64,000 nucleotides of DNA from contig JAJGOT010000356.1 of NCBI GenBank assembly GCA_022457155.1, forward strand, positions 248,001 through 312,000. The letters are read 5' to 3'. This document shows positions 21,743-33,150 of the stretch, one piece after another. The position numbers and the translations under genes are program-made. A model generated the notes under the pieces. The model was not told where the DNA came from. It did no database searches and was given only the letters and a program-made list of their open reading frames with translations. How positions within the stretch are numbered: the first letter of the stretch is position 1; each line of letters begins with the position of its first letter. The stretch is from Cladopsammia gracilis (taxonomy: Eukaryota; Cnidaria; Anthozoa; Scleractinia; Dendrophylliidae).

Positions 21743-22037
21743 TGTTGTTTTACTCTATATGTCTGTAAAGTTATCTGTGTCAGTTGTGTTTTGTTTTGAA
21801 GTGAGTTGGGATAGAGCGGGCAAGTTTGGGCCGGTCTATTGTTACTATTGTTTCAGAATAACACAAAAGGAATAGGTAGTTGAGGTCATGAAAAGGCATT
21901 CCCTTTATTAATATTCATTAATAAGTTACCTATTCCAAAATTGTCATTGACTAGGCATAGCTAACGAGGGGAATGCAGGGGAGTGCAGGGGAATGCCGTA
22001 AAAAGGCGTAAAATGACCCTAGACTACTACTCTCTAG

Positions 22038-22280
22038 GCTTAAACACTGAAACTTCGGCACCATCTCTACTTGATTTCTGTACTCTTCTTGCACGATATT
22101 TTATACACGCCTGTAGAATGAAGCAAACGTTTCCACAGATTTTAGGCATGATTCAACAAATTGAATACTATGCTCTGTTAGAAAAACACTCTCTTACAAA
22201 AACATCCTTCAAAAAAAAGTGGAATGGCTTGCTTGGTTTTGTAAATGGCCTTACGTTACCGAGTTTTTCCTCATCTTCCT
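22038..22280 (+). pseudogene. 3' end of the L1-type ORF2
   Basis: With the inserted element and one CTCTAG copy removed, the frame of the ORF2 at 13,279-15,667 continues directly here. It ends at a stop near 22,280 after a serine-rich PSFSSSS tail. This proves that the virus-like element inserted after the retrotransposon. Confidence 0.85.
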
Positions 22281-22567
22281 AGAATGTAAATATGTTTAAC
22301 TACTGTGAATGTTTAATCTGAGCTGTAAGCAAGCTAAGAAAGTAAGCCACTATCTCTCCTGTCCGTGCCCTTTTCCCTATGTTTTTTTTTTGTCTTTATT
22401 TTTTTTTTTTACAACAACTATATTTATTATTTTTAGGACAACTGATGTATTAATTTACTTATACTGTAATTAGTGTTAAGTATTGCACGTATTGTAAGTT
22501 ATGTAATTAATCGTTTTGTAAGTAGTGTTTTTGTGTTGCAAATAAAGTAAAAAAAAAAATCTATTGA

Positions 22568-23640
22568 TACGACACCATTACGTGCTTAAAAAGCCGCTTG
22601 CTGACTTGGCTTTTCTGCTACTTCTTTGTTTTAGGGTTTTCAAATGTAGATTACTTTTAAAAATAGTTTTATGAACAATGGACACTTGGGTTAAAAATAT
22701 ATTTTGAAATTTACTTTTGCTGAGCTCAAAGAATTTCGCTTGACACTTTCATTATGTTCCTTTGTGTTGAACACTTGTACCTTACGTATGTAAGAACCTA
22801 GTTTGCAATTGTTAGTTGGATAACATCGTTTGATTACATCGTTGGATTACATCGTAAAGTCACAAGTCAGGAATAAACGCTGTTGGAACCGCAAGTCAGC
22901 CGGGTTTCTTGATCGCCTTTCTGTTGCGTACCAGTTCGTGGTTTGATCCCGTACCTACCGAGAGAGACGGCTCTCCTTTGCAAGCGAGTTGCCCATTTGA
23001 GTTAGTTTTCCCCCGTTATCAAGCGCCGATTCCCCTAAAGGCTTTCCTTAGTCCGACACCGGCAAAACCTTCCGTCACACCGGATCAGAAAAAGGTTTTT
23101 AAAAATACTGCGGTCAGGAATCCCGCATGTTTGATTACTTTAGTACGAATTTTATAATCTGTGTTTAACAGAGAAATTGGTTGCCAGTTTTTCAAGTCTA
23201 ACTTGTCGTTCTTCTTGTAAAGCAGGCGGATAATTCCTTGACGTTGTGTGTCAGAGATTGATCCGTGTTTAAAAGAGTAATTTAGTAAATCGTGACTTAA
23301 TAGACCCTAGCCTGCATTACAGGCGCTTTATGAGCCAAGCGGGGAGAGCGAAGCATTTCGCGCGAAGCGCGACACGAGCGCGAAGCGCGAGACGAGCGGA
23401 GGAAAAAAAATAAGCGCCTGTAGACAGTCCATTGTTCTGGCTCTCCCACCAATATTAACTGACCGCAGTGATTTGGAAACGAGAATCACTTCGTGAATTT
23501 TACCGGGGCCACTTTTTTAAAAAACTGTAGTTAATAAATTTAGAAGATTTGTGTTATAGAACAGGAAGGGATTTTAAGATGCGTAAATTGCATTGATTCC
23601 TACGAAGACTTATTTCAATAGCACAGGATTCCCGCGTTTT
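22568..23640. other. Gene-free stretch with repeat fragments
   Basis: No gene is recognised. The segment at about 23,085-23,160 recurs inverted at about 62,060-62,135. A GC-rich block with repeated GCGAAGCGCGA near 23,330-23,400 resembles another at 25,090-25,180. Both follow CTAGCCTGCAT(A/T)ACAGGCG and belong to one repeat family. Confidence 0.5.
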
Positions 23641-23905
23641 TAACCCGTGAATACGCGCATGAGTAATGAACGGGTTATTGGTAAGCCAATTCACTCACTC
23701 ACTTACTCGCCCGCTCGCTCCTCATATCTACGTTCAAATAACAAAATTTGATCTCCGTATCAGTCAAATCCTTGGTAGCGCAGTGGATGAATTGAAAGGA
23801 CTCTTGCGCAGGAGGCCACTGAAGGACGTGGGTTCGAATCCCACCAGAGACGCACCGGAGACGCATTTTTTTTCTTTTTTCTCTTTTTTTTTCTTTGAGC
23901 TGAAA
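23640..23905 (+). mobile_element. tRNA-derived SINE, copy 1
   Basis: The stretch contains a CTCACTCACTTACTCGC leader, an A-box-like GGTAGCGCAGTGGATG near 23,773 and a perfect B-box GGTTCGAATCC (23,831-23,841). A T-rich tail follows. The same layout recurs at 38,830-39,300. The sequence does not fold into a full tRNA, so I call it a SINE and not a tRNA gene. Confidence 0.65.
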
Positions 23906-24846
23906 GTTTCTTTTCTTTTTTTTTTTTGTTTGTTTGCATTCGTCAAGAGTCATTACATTTAATCTCCAAAAAAAAAAACCCCGCAATATTGCAAAAAGCG
24001 ATTGATGTAAAGATAGTTTTGATATATGTTCGCTTTGATTCTCGATAAAAGGTTCACTCGTAAGTGGTCGCTCGTAAATACGTCTCTCTAAATATCCACT
24101 CTTAAGTTTTCGCTCATGAAGTAGTCGTCTCTCGTAAAGATTGGCGAACTTGTCGTTCCCCAAAAAGTTATAATCTTTGTCTTGAATGCCCTCCATTGCC
24201 TCGTGCTTTTCTCAAAATGGCGAATAAGAATTCAACTGACCCAGCGCACCCAGCGCTACATCTGAGCAAGTAAAGTTACTATGACAACGATTTCGTCACA
24301 GCGGAAAGCGGGGCACTGGAAACGAGACGTTGAAAAAACCGAAAGGAACAGACTGCATTTTATAACCGGTTCCAGCCTTTGGCTGGCCCCGGTAATAACC
24401 AATCAAAACACGATCTATATCGCAAGTTATGGAGATTTGAGAGTAGATAAGTTCGGATGTGCGTAGGCTAATAAATTGATTATTGATTCGTTTATAGTGG
24501 TGTGGGAGGAAAGCGTGAAGGGTGAATTGTCTTGTGAGCGTTTAAAGAGGTTTTAAAAGACACTGACCTATTTCTATAGTAAGTGAAGGAAAAAATCGGC
24601 AAACTGATCCTTACGGCAGAAAAACAGAAGCAGAAGCAAATAAAATAAAATAAAAGTGGAATATAATAATGCCCAATATTTCGTTTTGCAAAACAAAGCT
24701 TCTTCAGGGGCTAGCACTATAAATGATTACAACTGTAAAACCGTTATACAAGTGGTTTTGAAAATACTAAAGAATAATAAAAACAATGAATATGATTGGT
24801 GAAGGGTTTGACGGGTGATAAACTAAACTGACTAGTGATGAGAAAG

Positions 24847-25104
24847 TTAATGAAGTTCGTCGCGTCTGTTGATTCCAAGTGGTTCTAACGTCTTTGCTTT
24901 GTCTATGAGAAATGCTTCACGCGCTTTCGTAGCTGGTATTAATAGATTAAAAAGGGTGAAACCCGTACGAAAAATTATAGCTGGAATGACATAGCGAGAA
25001 TCCGGCCTGAAGTGATTTTTACGGCCTGTATTGAATGAGAGAAATACGCCTAAAACGAGCCATTCTTCTCGGTCTTGTCTCGGCGATAATCTAGCCTGCA
25101 TAAC
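24847..25104 (-). pseudogene. Probable Penelope-like element C-terminal remnant
   Basis: The minus strand encodes KAREAFLIDKAKTLEPLGINRRDEL. This resembles the end of Penelope-like polyproteins after the GIY-YIG endonuclease, where a FLI-K-KTL--GLN-RDEL pattern is common. The adjoining CCCAATATTTCG and CTTCTTCAGGGG near 24,672 and 24,710 also recur near 28,024 and 28,051, in line with family-specific untranslated sequence. Upstream residues are degraded. Confidence 0.45.
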
Positions 25105-25939
25105 AGGCGTTATTGGGGGCGCTCAAGCGGGTTTTGGGGCGTGAGCGCGTAGCGCGAGACACGAGCGCGAAGCGCGAGAACAAAGATGTCTCGATTCTGC
25201 AGAGAAGAGAGTTTCTACACTAGATAGAGCAGCCTAAATTAGTGGAAAACTTTCTGCTTTGTAATACATGCAGAATTTGGGAGTATTCCCTCAATTTTGT
25301 TGGATCATATTGATCATTTGCAATCTGATATTTCAACGAATTATGCTGATGGGACCGTTTCCAATAACCAAAGGTAAACATCAGCCGTTGGGATCTCTAG
25401 TCTGTTGGGAAAAAAGGATGGTTTAAGTGATAACATAACGCCCCGAAGAGTGAGAAGAGAGAATTTGAGGTGAGCAATTACATTGTACATGAAACATTAA
25501 TGAAACGCGATTTTCTTCTATCGTTCATTGTTCTTTCAGTGATACGATTTGCTGCTAAAAGCATAATAAATTTTGAATGACACAGGCTGGAAAACTTCAA
25601 TTTTAATTAAATGAGAAATAGAACATGATGTAATATGTCAACAATCACTTTGACCGAGGTCATGTCAAGGATGCTTATAGTTGAGATAACTTGTAATGCA
25701 TTTGTTAAAGATGTTATGGCTTACATGTTATAAGTTTATTTAGTATTTTTTGAAAGAAGGGGTGCGTGACTCAGACAAAGTTTGCCGTCAGCTCAAAGGC
25801 TTTGTATGAGCGTGACCCGGCGCGAGGGTGGGGGGGGGGGGGGGGTGGTTGTACTCCCTTATATGACCTATACGGGGACGTGCCGCTGGACAGGGTATGG
25901 TTTTTGGCATTTTTGTCCTGAACAGGGTATATAGAAGTT
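25105..25939. other. Gene-free stretch
   Basis: This holds the GCGCGAAGCGCGAG-rich repeat end at about 25,130-25,180, then AT-rich sequence with no recognisable gene, and a G-tract near 25,829-25,845. Confidence 0.4.
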
Positions 25940-26093
25940 ACTTCACGGTTGGTGAGCGCGTACGATTTTTATTCACGAGTTGGGAAGAATCACAAACGAA
26001 CGAGCGAGGCTTTGCGAGCGAGTGAGTTTGTGATTCTTCGCAACGAGTGAATAAAAATCGTACAAGCGAACGAACCGTGAAGTAATTTGTTTA
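25940..26093. repeat. Long hairpin with ~60-bp arms
   Basis: The arm ACTTCACGGTT...CGATTTTTATTCACGAG...GAATCACAAAC is repeated inversely with a short GAACGAGCGAGG loop region. It sits inside a larger inverted pair: TACTGAGATTTAC near 26,103 against GTAAATCTCAGTA near 26,763. The whole (about 25,930-26,790) is probably a foldback transposon. Confidence 0.65.
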
Positions 26094-27124
26094 TTATATG
26101 CATACTGAGATTTACACAACAGAAAAACAAGACGAAACGATTATCAACACTTTAGTAGAAGGGTTCTAAGTTGGTTTCTGTCAGACTCAACTTTCAAGTG
26201 GAAAAATTCACCGAATTCACACATCTAACAAAAAAAACTACGACAATAATTTTTTCCTAAACTATAACAAGACTATAAATAATGAGACACGTTACGACAA
26301 AAACAAAGCAAGTTTGCGTACCTGTGTTTTGAAGTTTTTGCCGCTTTGATAACAACAACAAATGGCGAGAGTTCAAACTTGCTGGCACGTTTGGCGATTT
26401 AATTGCTTTCTTTCACTTCTTTTAGCCTTATTCTTTCTCCTGTTAAACGTATATTTTCCCTTTCAGCCAAATCTGTTAAAGTTCTTTTCTTTAGGTCCGC
26501 AGAAATACGCATTTTTTCATTGAAGTGATGGAACTTTAAACCCTTTTGTCGCCATGAATGAATTTCTTCGAGGCCTTCTAGGAGGGCGAAGGCACACTGA
26601 ATGGCGGGAATTCCCGTGTACGATTTTTGTCACTAGTGAAAAATGTCGTATCGCGATTCTGATTGGTCATACGATATTCTTCACTAGTGAGGAAAATCGT
26701 ATGACCAATAGGATGGCTTGTCATACTTGAAGGGACGATTTTTATCTCATAGTTTTCTTGTGGGTAAATCTCAGTATGTATATAATAAATAATTTAACGC
26801 GAGTCTGTCCTAAACAGGGTATGGTTCCAGTTAACGTAGCGCTTGTGGTGACTTCCATTGTCGTGATTAGCATATTCATGCGAAGGTGAAGTCGTTTTCG
26901 TTTCAGATCCGTCTACCTTTTTTTTAAAGCTCAGATTAATAACCACGCACGAGTCGTGTCCTAGACAGGGTCCTAAAATAGAGGGTGTTGTTCTACACAA
27001 GGTAGGTATTTTCGTTTCTTTTTTGTCCTAAACAGGGTCAGGGTCTCAGACCCTCAGCGGCACCCCTATACCGAAACATTGGTGATGATAATTTGAGCGT
27101 TTTGTGCGCTTCAAATACAATAAA

Positions 27125-27743
27125 TCCCGGCCTGCTGAATCAATAAAATCGATGATCGATGTAATCGATATCAATCGATATCAATCGATGCCAATTAATC
27201 GATTGATGTTGGAAATCGATGATCAATCGATGACGTATGTTTTTGTGATAATTCGATTGACCATCGATTTCCAATAAAATCGATTAATCGATATCGATTT
27301 TGTCGATTGCCATCGATCCTGGGTTATGTGGATGGCAACATCACAAGACTTACACTGAAAACGGTTTTTGAAGTCGCCAAAGCGGAGCGACTAAATCCCT
27401 CTGTAGGCGACCAAGTTGTCCGCGATCATCAGTCACCTTAAAAGCATTGCCACGATCTCCCCTTGTCTTGCTTGCGGAGAAGTTGTCACCAATTGCAACA
27501 GTAAATGAACACTCCTGGTACCCTTTCACAATGACCATTGTGTTCGGAATTTTGTTACACGAGCTCCGAGAAAACACGCAAAAATCGATAAAAACGATAA
27601 TTTGAGGGACATTTTTTTGTGATTATCGATTGATCATCGATTGGCCGATATCAAACGATATCAATTAACTGATTTTATCGATTGATATCGATTGATCGAT
27701 TGGATTTCCGATGATCGATTGTCATCGATTTAACAGGCCGGGA
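27125..27743. mobile_element. ATCGAT-rich inverted-repeat element
   Basis: The tips TCCCGGCCTG and CAGGCCGGGA bound about 620 bp. Both flanks of the interior (27,147-27,320 and 27,590-27,730) are dense irregular repeats of ATCGAT with spacing variants such as ATCGATATCA and ATCGATTGAT. The middle 240 bp is unique, with no convincing gene. Confidence 0.6.
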
Positions 27744-28610
27744 ATAAATACAAGGCAATGTTACATTAGGAAGTGAAAAACTGATTCAAGAAATGTAAAT
27801 TTTGACTTAAAATTCAACAAATTATGTGACGAAGCTGCACGGTGAAATCCGATCATCGGACTTCCAATCTATTAGCCCTTCAGCGATAAGAAAACATTTC
27901 ATGACTTGTGGTCTTGTGCCCAGAGGCAAAGAGAAAAGTTTTTTTTTGTATCCTTCTTATATGACTAAGATACAAAACTGAATGCAAGGCTGGCACTACG
28001 GCAAAGGGCAGATTTATTAATGGCCAATATTTCGACTAATTGTACTAGTCTTCCTCAGGGCCAGGGCTGTACAGGGCTATACCTTGCATTCTGTTTTGTA
28101 TTTTCACATTGAAGTGACGCCTGGCACGAGATCTTTCACAAGGAAGATCCGGCAACTACCAGTAAGTTTAATTTCTGCGTCGTGTGGACCTCTGCATTCA
28201 AAGGTTTTTCTATGACTAAGATGTTTGCATCGCTAGCTTGAAAAGAGATGCGTAAATTGGTTCCAAATGAACTGTATTATCCCAAATTAACTGCCGCGTA
28301 CCCAAATTTTAACTTTATACTAATTAGCAGTAGCTAAAAAAATCCGGGGGGGTCTCCCATATATAAGTTATACGGGTATGTGCCGCTGGATGGGGTCGGG
28401 TTTTTGACCTTCTGGGTCTGAGATGGGGTCTTAGTTTTGCCCACTAAGTCTGAGATGGGGTATACTTTTTCGTTCAATTTTCGAATTAAGTGTTTTGTCA
28501 TTTTTTTCCGGTACATTTTTCATCTGGAACCGTGTCTGTAGAAGTCGATTCAATGAGCGTGTATGGGTTTGACGCCTAATTCTGTCAATTTGTGTAAACA
28601 AACCCCTTTT
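27744..28610. other. Gene-free stretch with MITE fragments
   Basis: No gene is seen. A partial MITE (GGGGGGTCTCCCATATATAAG near 28,346, with repeats of GGTCTGAGATGGGGT) has its counterpart near 36,640-36,720, as if a once compact hairpin element had been split by later insertions. Confidence 0.4.
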
Positions 28611-29520
28611 TATCTCGTTAATGCGCATGCGCATTAAGCGAGATTTCGGAGTCAGTCACGAAAAAAGGGACAAAAGTTGTTAACAAAATTTTGTGGACTT
28701 TTGTCCGGGGGGGTTTCTTCCTTCTTCTTTATAGAAGCTATATTAGGGCATTGAAGATATGGTTGGTTAAACCGGTTAGGATTTCAAGAAGGGCGTCACA
28801 TACTGCACCTAAAATTTTTGGGGAGCACCCCCGGACCTATTGTTAATTTCCCTAGGGTATTGGGATGTCAGAACTTGTCATGAACTTGTCATATCTCACA
28901 TTACGTTACCGCAAAGGCATTAAGTTCTTCTTAAGTTTCGATATCTCACGTTACCTTTAGAAGGGTAAAAATAGGTCAAATGCGTTTTTTGGCAAACGCA
29001 GTTTGAGAATTTCACGGTGTATTTTTACGAATGGCGGCGTTTTAAGAAAGTTAAATAGGACGGGAAAGTTTGTGCTTTAATAAGAGCGATATGGCAGAGC
29101 AAAATTTGCGTTCTATTTTTGAAACATTGCTATTACGGTTTGATTATGCAATAGTTTGGGAAAGACGTCATAGTTTTGTTGATTTAGGGATGGACCATTA
29201 GAAAAGTGATGGGGGGGGGGGTGGGGCAAAAGCACAAAAAAAAATTTCCCAGTAAATTATTAAGAAAAAAAAAAAATATTCCCACGCATTATCGCAAAAA
29301 AAAAATCTGCCCAAGGACAATTAAAAAATAAAGTATTAAAAAAAATATTCCAGCCATCGAGTGAAAAAAAAGATTTCCACCTTAGGTGGACAAAAAAAAA
29401 TTTCTTACCCCCCCCCCCTCCCATCACTTTTCTAATGGTCCATCCCTTAGCTACCGTGCACAAGTGTCCGACTGAATTTGTTTTTCGGGAGGAAATTTTT
29501 GCGGGTCGCAGAGACAGCTA
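28611..29520 (+). repeat. Palindrome-headed dispersed repeat, copy 2
   Basis: This is the same family as 10,421-11,440, starting with the 20-bp palindrome at 28,618-28,637. It is interrupted by the MITE at 29,187-29,446 and ends soon after GACAGCTAAAATTTCTG. Confidence 0.7.
29187..29446. mobile_element. PIF/Harbinger-type MITE with TTA duplication
   Basis: Perfect ~27-bp termini GGGATGGACCATTAGAAAAG... bound 260 bp with A-runs and G/C-tracts. TTA is duplicated at 29,184-29,186 and 29,447-29,449. The related repeats at 10,985 and 62,670 keep the unoccupied TTTAGCTACC site, which shows directly that this is an insertion with a 3-bp target duplication. Confidence 0.9.
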
Positions 29521-30080
29521 AAATTTCTGGTTCTATTTGCAATTCTTCGACAACCACAAAGTGATTACAGTGGCAGTAAAGCTCACTGTCATTGCAGATA
29601 AAAATTAAACTGATCACAGTACACGGGTGGCGGCTTAGAATTTTAAACATGAACGCTTATCAGCAAAAGTGGAAAAGCGTTATTTCCTGAATTATTCTAG
29701 AGCTCTCACGCAAGTATGAACCTACCTGCCATGATCTATCAAGAAACGAAACATAATCATTATCAATTCGCTGTTCTGACTCGAATGAGTTCAAATTTTA
29801 TATTCAAGTTCCGATGATTAGAATTTCATTGCATTCTCAAATGCTTGTTCATTTGGCTCGGATGGTTTTATGCCGGTGGATTTTCAAGATCAGTTGCTTA
29901 CACGCGCCACACTGTGAAAGAAATTTCCGGGAAAGTTTAAAATTTTACAAGATTTTGGTCTATTCTCTTGCCAAATAATGCCATTTCAATGTAATCGATT
30001 TTTGTTAGCGTAAACTTCGAGTTCTACGAAGGGTTCGAGTTTAATCAATTTTTGCATAACCGGAATTCAACTGGATAAAA

Positions 30081-30960
30081 ATGTACGACGATAAGTCGTT
30101 CGAACTACCTTACATTCTTCATAAAAATTCGTTAGATCCTATCCCACTACCAGATGGCTCTTACCTTAATTGTCTTCTTTATGCTGATGATTTACTTTTA
30201 ATATCTAATTCAGCTGAAGGATTACAACACAGTCTCAATAGATTGTCAAAATATTGTCAGGACTGGTTACTCAACATTAATCCAATCAAAACAAAAGTGA
30301 TCATATTTCAAAAGAAAAGTAGAAAATCAATAAAAGACAAATATAAATTTCACATTAATACTGAAACTATTGAGATTACTAACAATTATACTTATCTTGG
30401 TGTGAACTTTTCTGCTAATGGAAGTTTCACTAATCATAAAGAAAAATTAAAAGAAAAAACAAGAAGGTCTAAATTTAGGATAGGGAATCACACCTTAAGA
30501 ATTGAAAATGGACGATTTACAATCCCTAAAACTCCTGAACACCTTAGAATTTGCACTCACTGTACACTTAATTCAGTTGAAGATGAAATGCACTTTTTAT
30601 TTCACTGTATGTTATATGATGAATCACGAAATGCCCTTGAGAAAATTATTAAACAAAATAGATTATTTCAAAAATTAAATTATCCTGAGAAGGTTTTATT
30701 TCTTTTCAACAATACTGACCCATATATTAGCAGGTTGACTGCTGCTTTTGTCACACAAGCAATGAAAACAAGAGCAAAACATATTTAGTCAGTAATACTC
30801 GTCATTGTTTTAAAAATACATGGATATACATTTTATTCTACTTAAATTTCTTTATTGTAATTAAACTAATTTTAATTTCCTTATTGTAATTGATTCGGTA
30901 ATACCATGTATAGAAATGGGAATACTGAAATAAAGTTGTTGTTGTTGTTGTTGTTGTAAT
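30081..30960 (+). pseudogene. LINE remnant: RT palm joined to C-terminal zinc-knuckle region
   Basis: An open frame of 235 residues (to 30,788) contains LPDGSYLNCLLYADDLLLIS (YADD at residues 34-37) and LLNINPIKTKVIIF, the palm of a non-LTR reverse transcriptase. After KLKEKTRR it jumps to RIENGRFTIP and CTHCTLNSVEDEMHFLFHC, a C-terminal CCHC-like motif. An internal deletion has joined the two, keeping the frame. The 3' end is a (GTT)n run at about 30,935-30,957. The 5' part is missing. It is different from the L1-type element. Confidence 0.75.
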
Positions 30961-32440
30961 AAGCTGAGCATGCAAGGCCTAGCCGTGTGGTTTTAACGCA
31001 ATGAGAAGTTCGTAGACAATATAATAATGAAGGCCTTTAAAAATCAGTTGAAATCATTAATTCAAATGGATGGACTCAATACCTATTTAGTTTACTCTTA
31101 ATTCAAAAGATAAATAGTATTGAAATATTTATGAAGAGGAATTTAACCGTTGCACCCCCTTAAAACTGTACTTATCTATATCCTTGGTGCACTGTATTAA
31201 ATTTTTCTTAATAGGTTTTTAGAAGACTTATCTTCTACTTGCAGCTGAAAATGCTAGGCTTAAACGTAGCAGTCGCTAGACTGTCAAAAATGCCAACGAA
31301 GGTTTTAGCAAGCTCCCCGCAGCTATAAAGCGTAGCGAATACAAGCTAAAATTACAGCCTTTACTGAGACACTTACGATACGACCAAAAACAGATCGTTG
31401 CATTCACCCCTCTCATAAAATAGAAGTCTGTATACGGGTAAACATTTCAAGTTCGTTTACCAACAGGTTGCAACTGAACTGACTGAAAATTCTAAAAACT
31501 GACAGGAATCTTCTGCGACACCTTCTTTCAACAACCTTGACGGGCTTTTTTAATTTCGTTCCTATTACAAATTAAGTTATCGTCTCTTTCGTAGAAAAAT
31601 ACGTAAACATTGGGAACATCAAACTTTAAGAGGGTATAAAGGAAAAGTAACACACATCTGAACAGCGCCACCATTTTGGACGGCAATCTATCCGTTCCGA
31701 TGTTAATCGCGTAACTCTTTCCTCCTTTCCGGTTCTAGATTTCTGTTCGTGAAATGACCAGATCAAAACCCCTCCGAAAATAACCTTCAGGCTGATTAGG
31801 GTATTACATTTCACAATTCCAAACCTGAAAAACTTAGAAATTACAAAAAAAAAATAAACATAAATATATAGCGTTAAATAACGCGAAAACGGGAGGATTT
31901 TTTTCCGGATATATAATTGATACTATCCATTAGATTATTACAATGGAACTCAATTCATTCTATAGGTGTCAGAACATTCACTGAAGCGTGATGCTTGAAG
32001 TTGTTTCTCGCGGTGAATTTGCCTGTAAAGAGCTGTAAACCCGGCGCAGCTTTTTTCTCGACAGCTACAGTGAGCTTACTTTACCATTTTGTAAACAAGG
32101 CCAAACACACGACAAATTAATCTAGCACTGGTAAATGAGGGTGCTAATGGGGGTACCCAATTGTCAGTTAACTACTATTTTTTCGGCCAATTGTCAGTTA
32201 ACAAGAGGCTACACTGGTAGCCTATACTCATGCGCTTGTATAAGAAAGTTTTATGTTTTTCTTTTTTAACTGGGTCACGCTGTCGGAAATCGGTTCATTT
32301 CAATATTTTCATTCATTGATCTTATCAAGTGATTTAGCTTGACAAGTAGGAAATTACGTATATCAGTAAGGCTTTTAAATTTGCAAAGTTAAGATAAGGT
32401 TACTTTACAGGCCATGTGAATGACCAGAGTGAATGCGTTT
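30961..32440. other. Gene-free AT-rich stretch
   Basis: Nothing is recognised except a segment near 32,125-32,200 containing CAATTGTCAGTTAAC twice. It recurs inverted near 35,170-35,245, so the two may be ends of one composite element. Confidence 0.4.
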
Positions 32441-32450
32441 TCGGGATTGG

Positions 32451-32609
32451 TAGCCTGTTCCAGGCGTTCAGATAGTGGGGAAGGCGCGAAGAAAAGCGAG
32501 CGAAAAAATTCCCTCGCCTCGCCTCCCGCAATTTTTTTCGCTCGCTTTTCTTCGCGCCTTCCCCAACTATTCGCGCTTTCCCCACTCTCTGAACGCCTGG
32601 AACAGGCTA
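32451..32609. mobile_element. Foldback MITE with 9-bp target duplication
   Basis: Inverted arms of about 70 bp (TAGCCTGTTCCAGGCGTTC...) pair almost perfectly. CGGGATTGG is duplicated at 32,442-32,450 and 32,610-32,618, as for Mutator-like elements. Confidence 0.85.
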
Positions 32610-32776
32610 CGGGATTGGTGAACATTGTGACTAAAGATCTAGGGACTTTGCGATTAAATCATTCTTACTTGAGAATTGTCATGGACTTCTTGTGCCAAAC
32701 AGAGGCGTTCGCGACAACGCACCCCTTCCCTCTCAACGAATTTTGCGTGACATAAGCCTTGTTTTGTTTACATAAA

Positions 32777-33150
32777 CCCCCCCCGGGGGGGGGGACTCCC
32801 ATATGTGGTCGGGCGGGGGTGCTCGTCGGGAAAAAAAAAGTGGAACCCTAAAAGATACCAAAGTGGGCGTGGTCAACCAGAATTTTACCCCTAAAAGATA
32901 CCATTTTCAGTTTTGGTGGAGTGGCCAGTGTGTAGCAAAGTGTAGAATCAGGAGACGCTCTGATTTTTAAACCCTTTTAATAACATTACAACATGTTTCG
33001 GCCTAGTTGGCCTCGTTAAAGATACCATTTTCTGGGAAAATAAGGTTTTTTCATCATATACCCTAAAAGATATCTAGATCCCGAATTTTAACCCCTAAAA
33101 GATACGACGAGCACCCCCGCCCGACCACATATGGGAGTCCACCCCCCGGG
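32777..33150. mobile_element. MITE with GGGACTCCCATATG termini
   Basis: Inverted termini contain GACTCCCATATGTGGTCGGG and GAGCACCCCCGCCCGACC. The interior has repeated CCTAAAAGATACCA. A related element lies at 36,722-37,025. Confidence 0.75.

Larger units (their letters stand above)
15668..22031. mobile_element. Adintovirus/Polinton-like element, reduced, with long TIRs
   Basis: The element starts AGTAGTAGTCTAGGG and ends with the inverse. It is flanked by the 6-bp duplication CTCTAG (15,662-15,667 and 22,032-22,037), and six bases is the Polinton target size. The TIRs span 15,668-16,704 and 20,130-22,031; without nested insertions they are about 870-890 bp. Cargo: an acidic zinc-ribbon protein (-), a pX-like protein (-) and a packaging ATPase (+). 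DNA polymerase, integrase, major capsid protein and protease are all absent, so the copy could move or be packaged only with help from a complete relative. A MULE-like element and a MITE sit inside the TIRs. Confidence 0.85.
20130..22031. repeat. Right terminal inverted repeat of the adintovirus-like element
   Basis: It is the inverse of 15,668-16,704, split after its first 12 bases by the MULE-like element at 20,142-21,165. It contains the second tRNA-His and ends ...CCCTAGACTACTACT before CTCTAG. Confidence 0.85.
12032..22556 (+). mobile_element. L1-type non-LTR retrotransposon, interrupted by a DNA virus-like element
   Basis: Without the 6.4 kb insertion, the element is about 4.15 kb long. 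It has a short 5' leader, an ORF1 with coiled coil and L1-type C-terminal domain, and an ORF2 with an AP-like endonuclease, a linker and the post-thumb/C-terminal region. A 3' UTR ends in an AATAAA-like signal and a poly-A run at about 22,549-22,559. Direct repeats flank it. ORF2 lacks its reverse-transcriptase palm and ORF1 is frameshifted, so this copy is dead. It is the host of the element at 15,668-22,031. Confidence 0.85.

Noticed and set aside
23764..24196. Minus-strand frames containing a GGIRTHVLQWPP-like string
   Set aside because: This is the translation of the SINE B-box region, a common false protein.
27147..27320. Possible CRISPR-like array
   Set aside because: The ATCGAT words are irregular and overlapping with no uniform spacers, and the window is eukaryotic.
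32420..32755. 111-codon frame over the foldback MITE
   Set aside because: Produced by the palindrome; the same words appear in both orientations.
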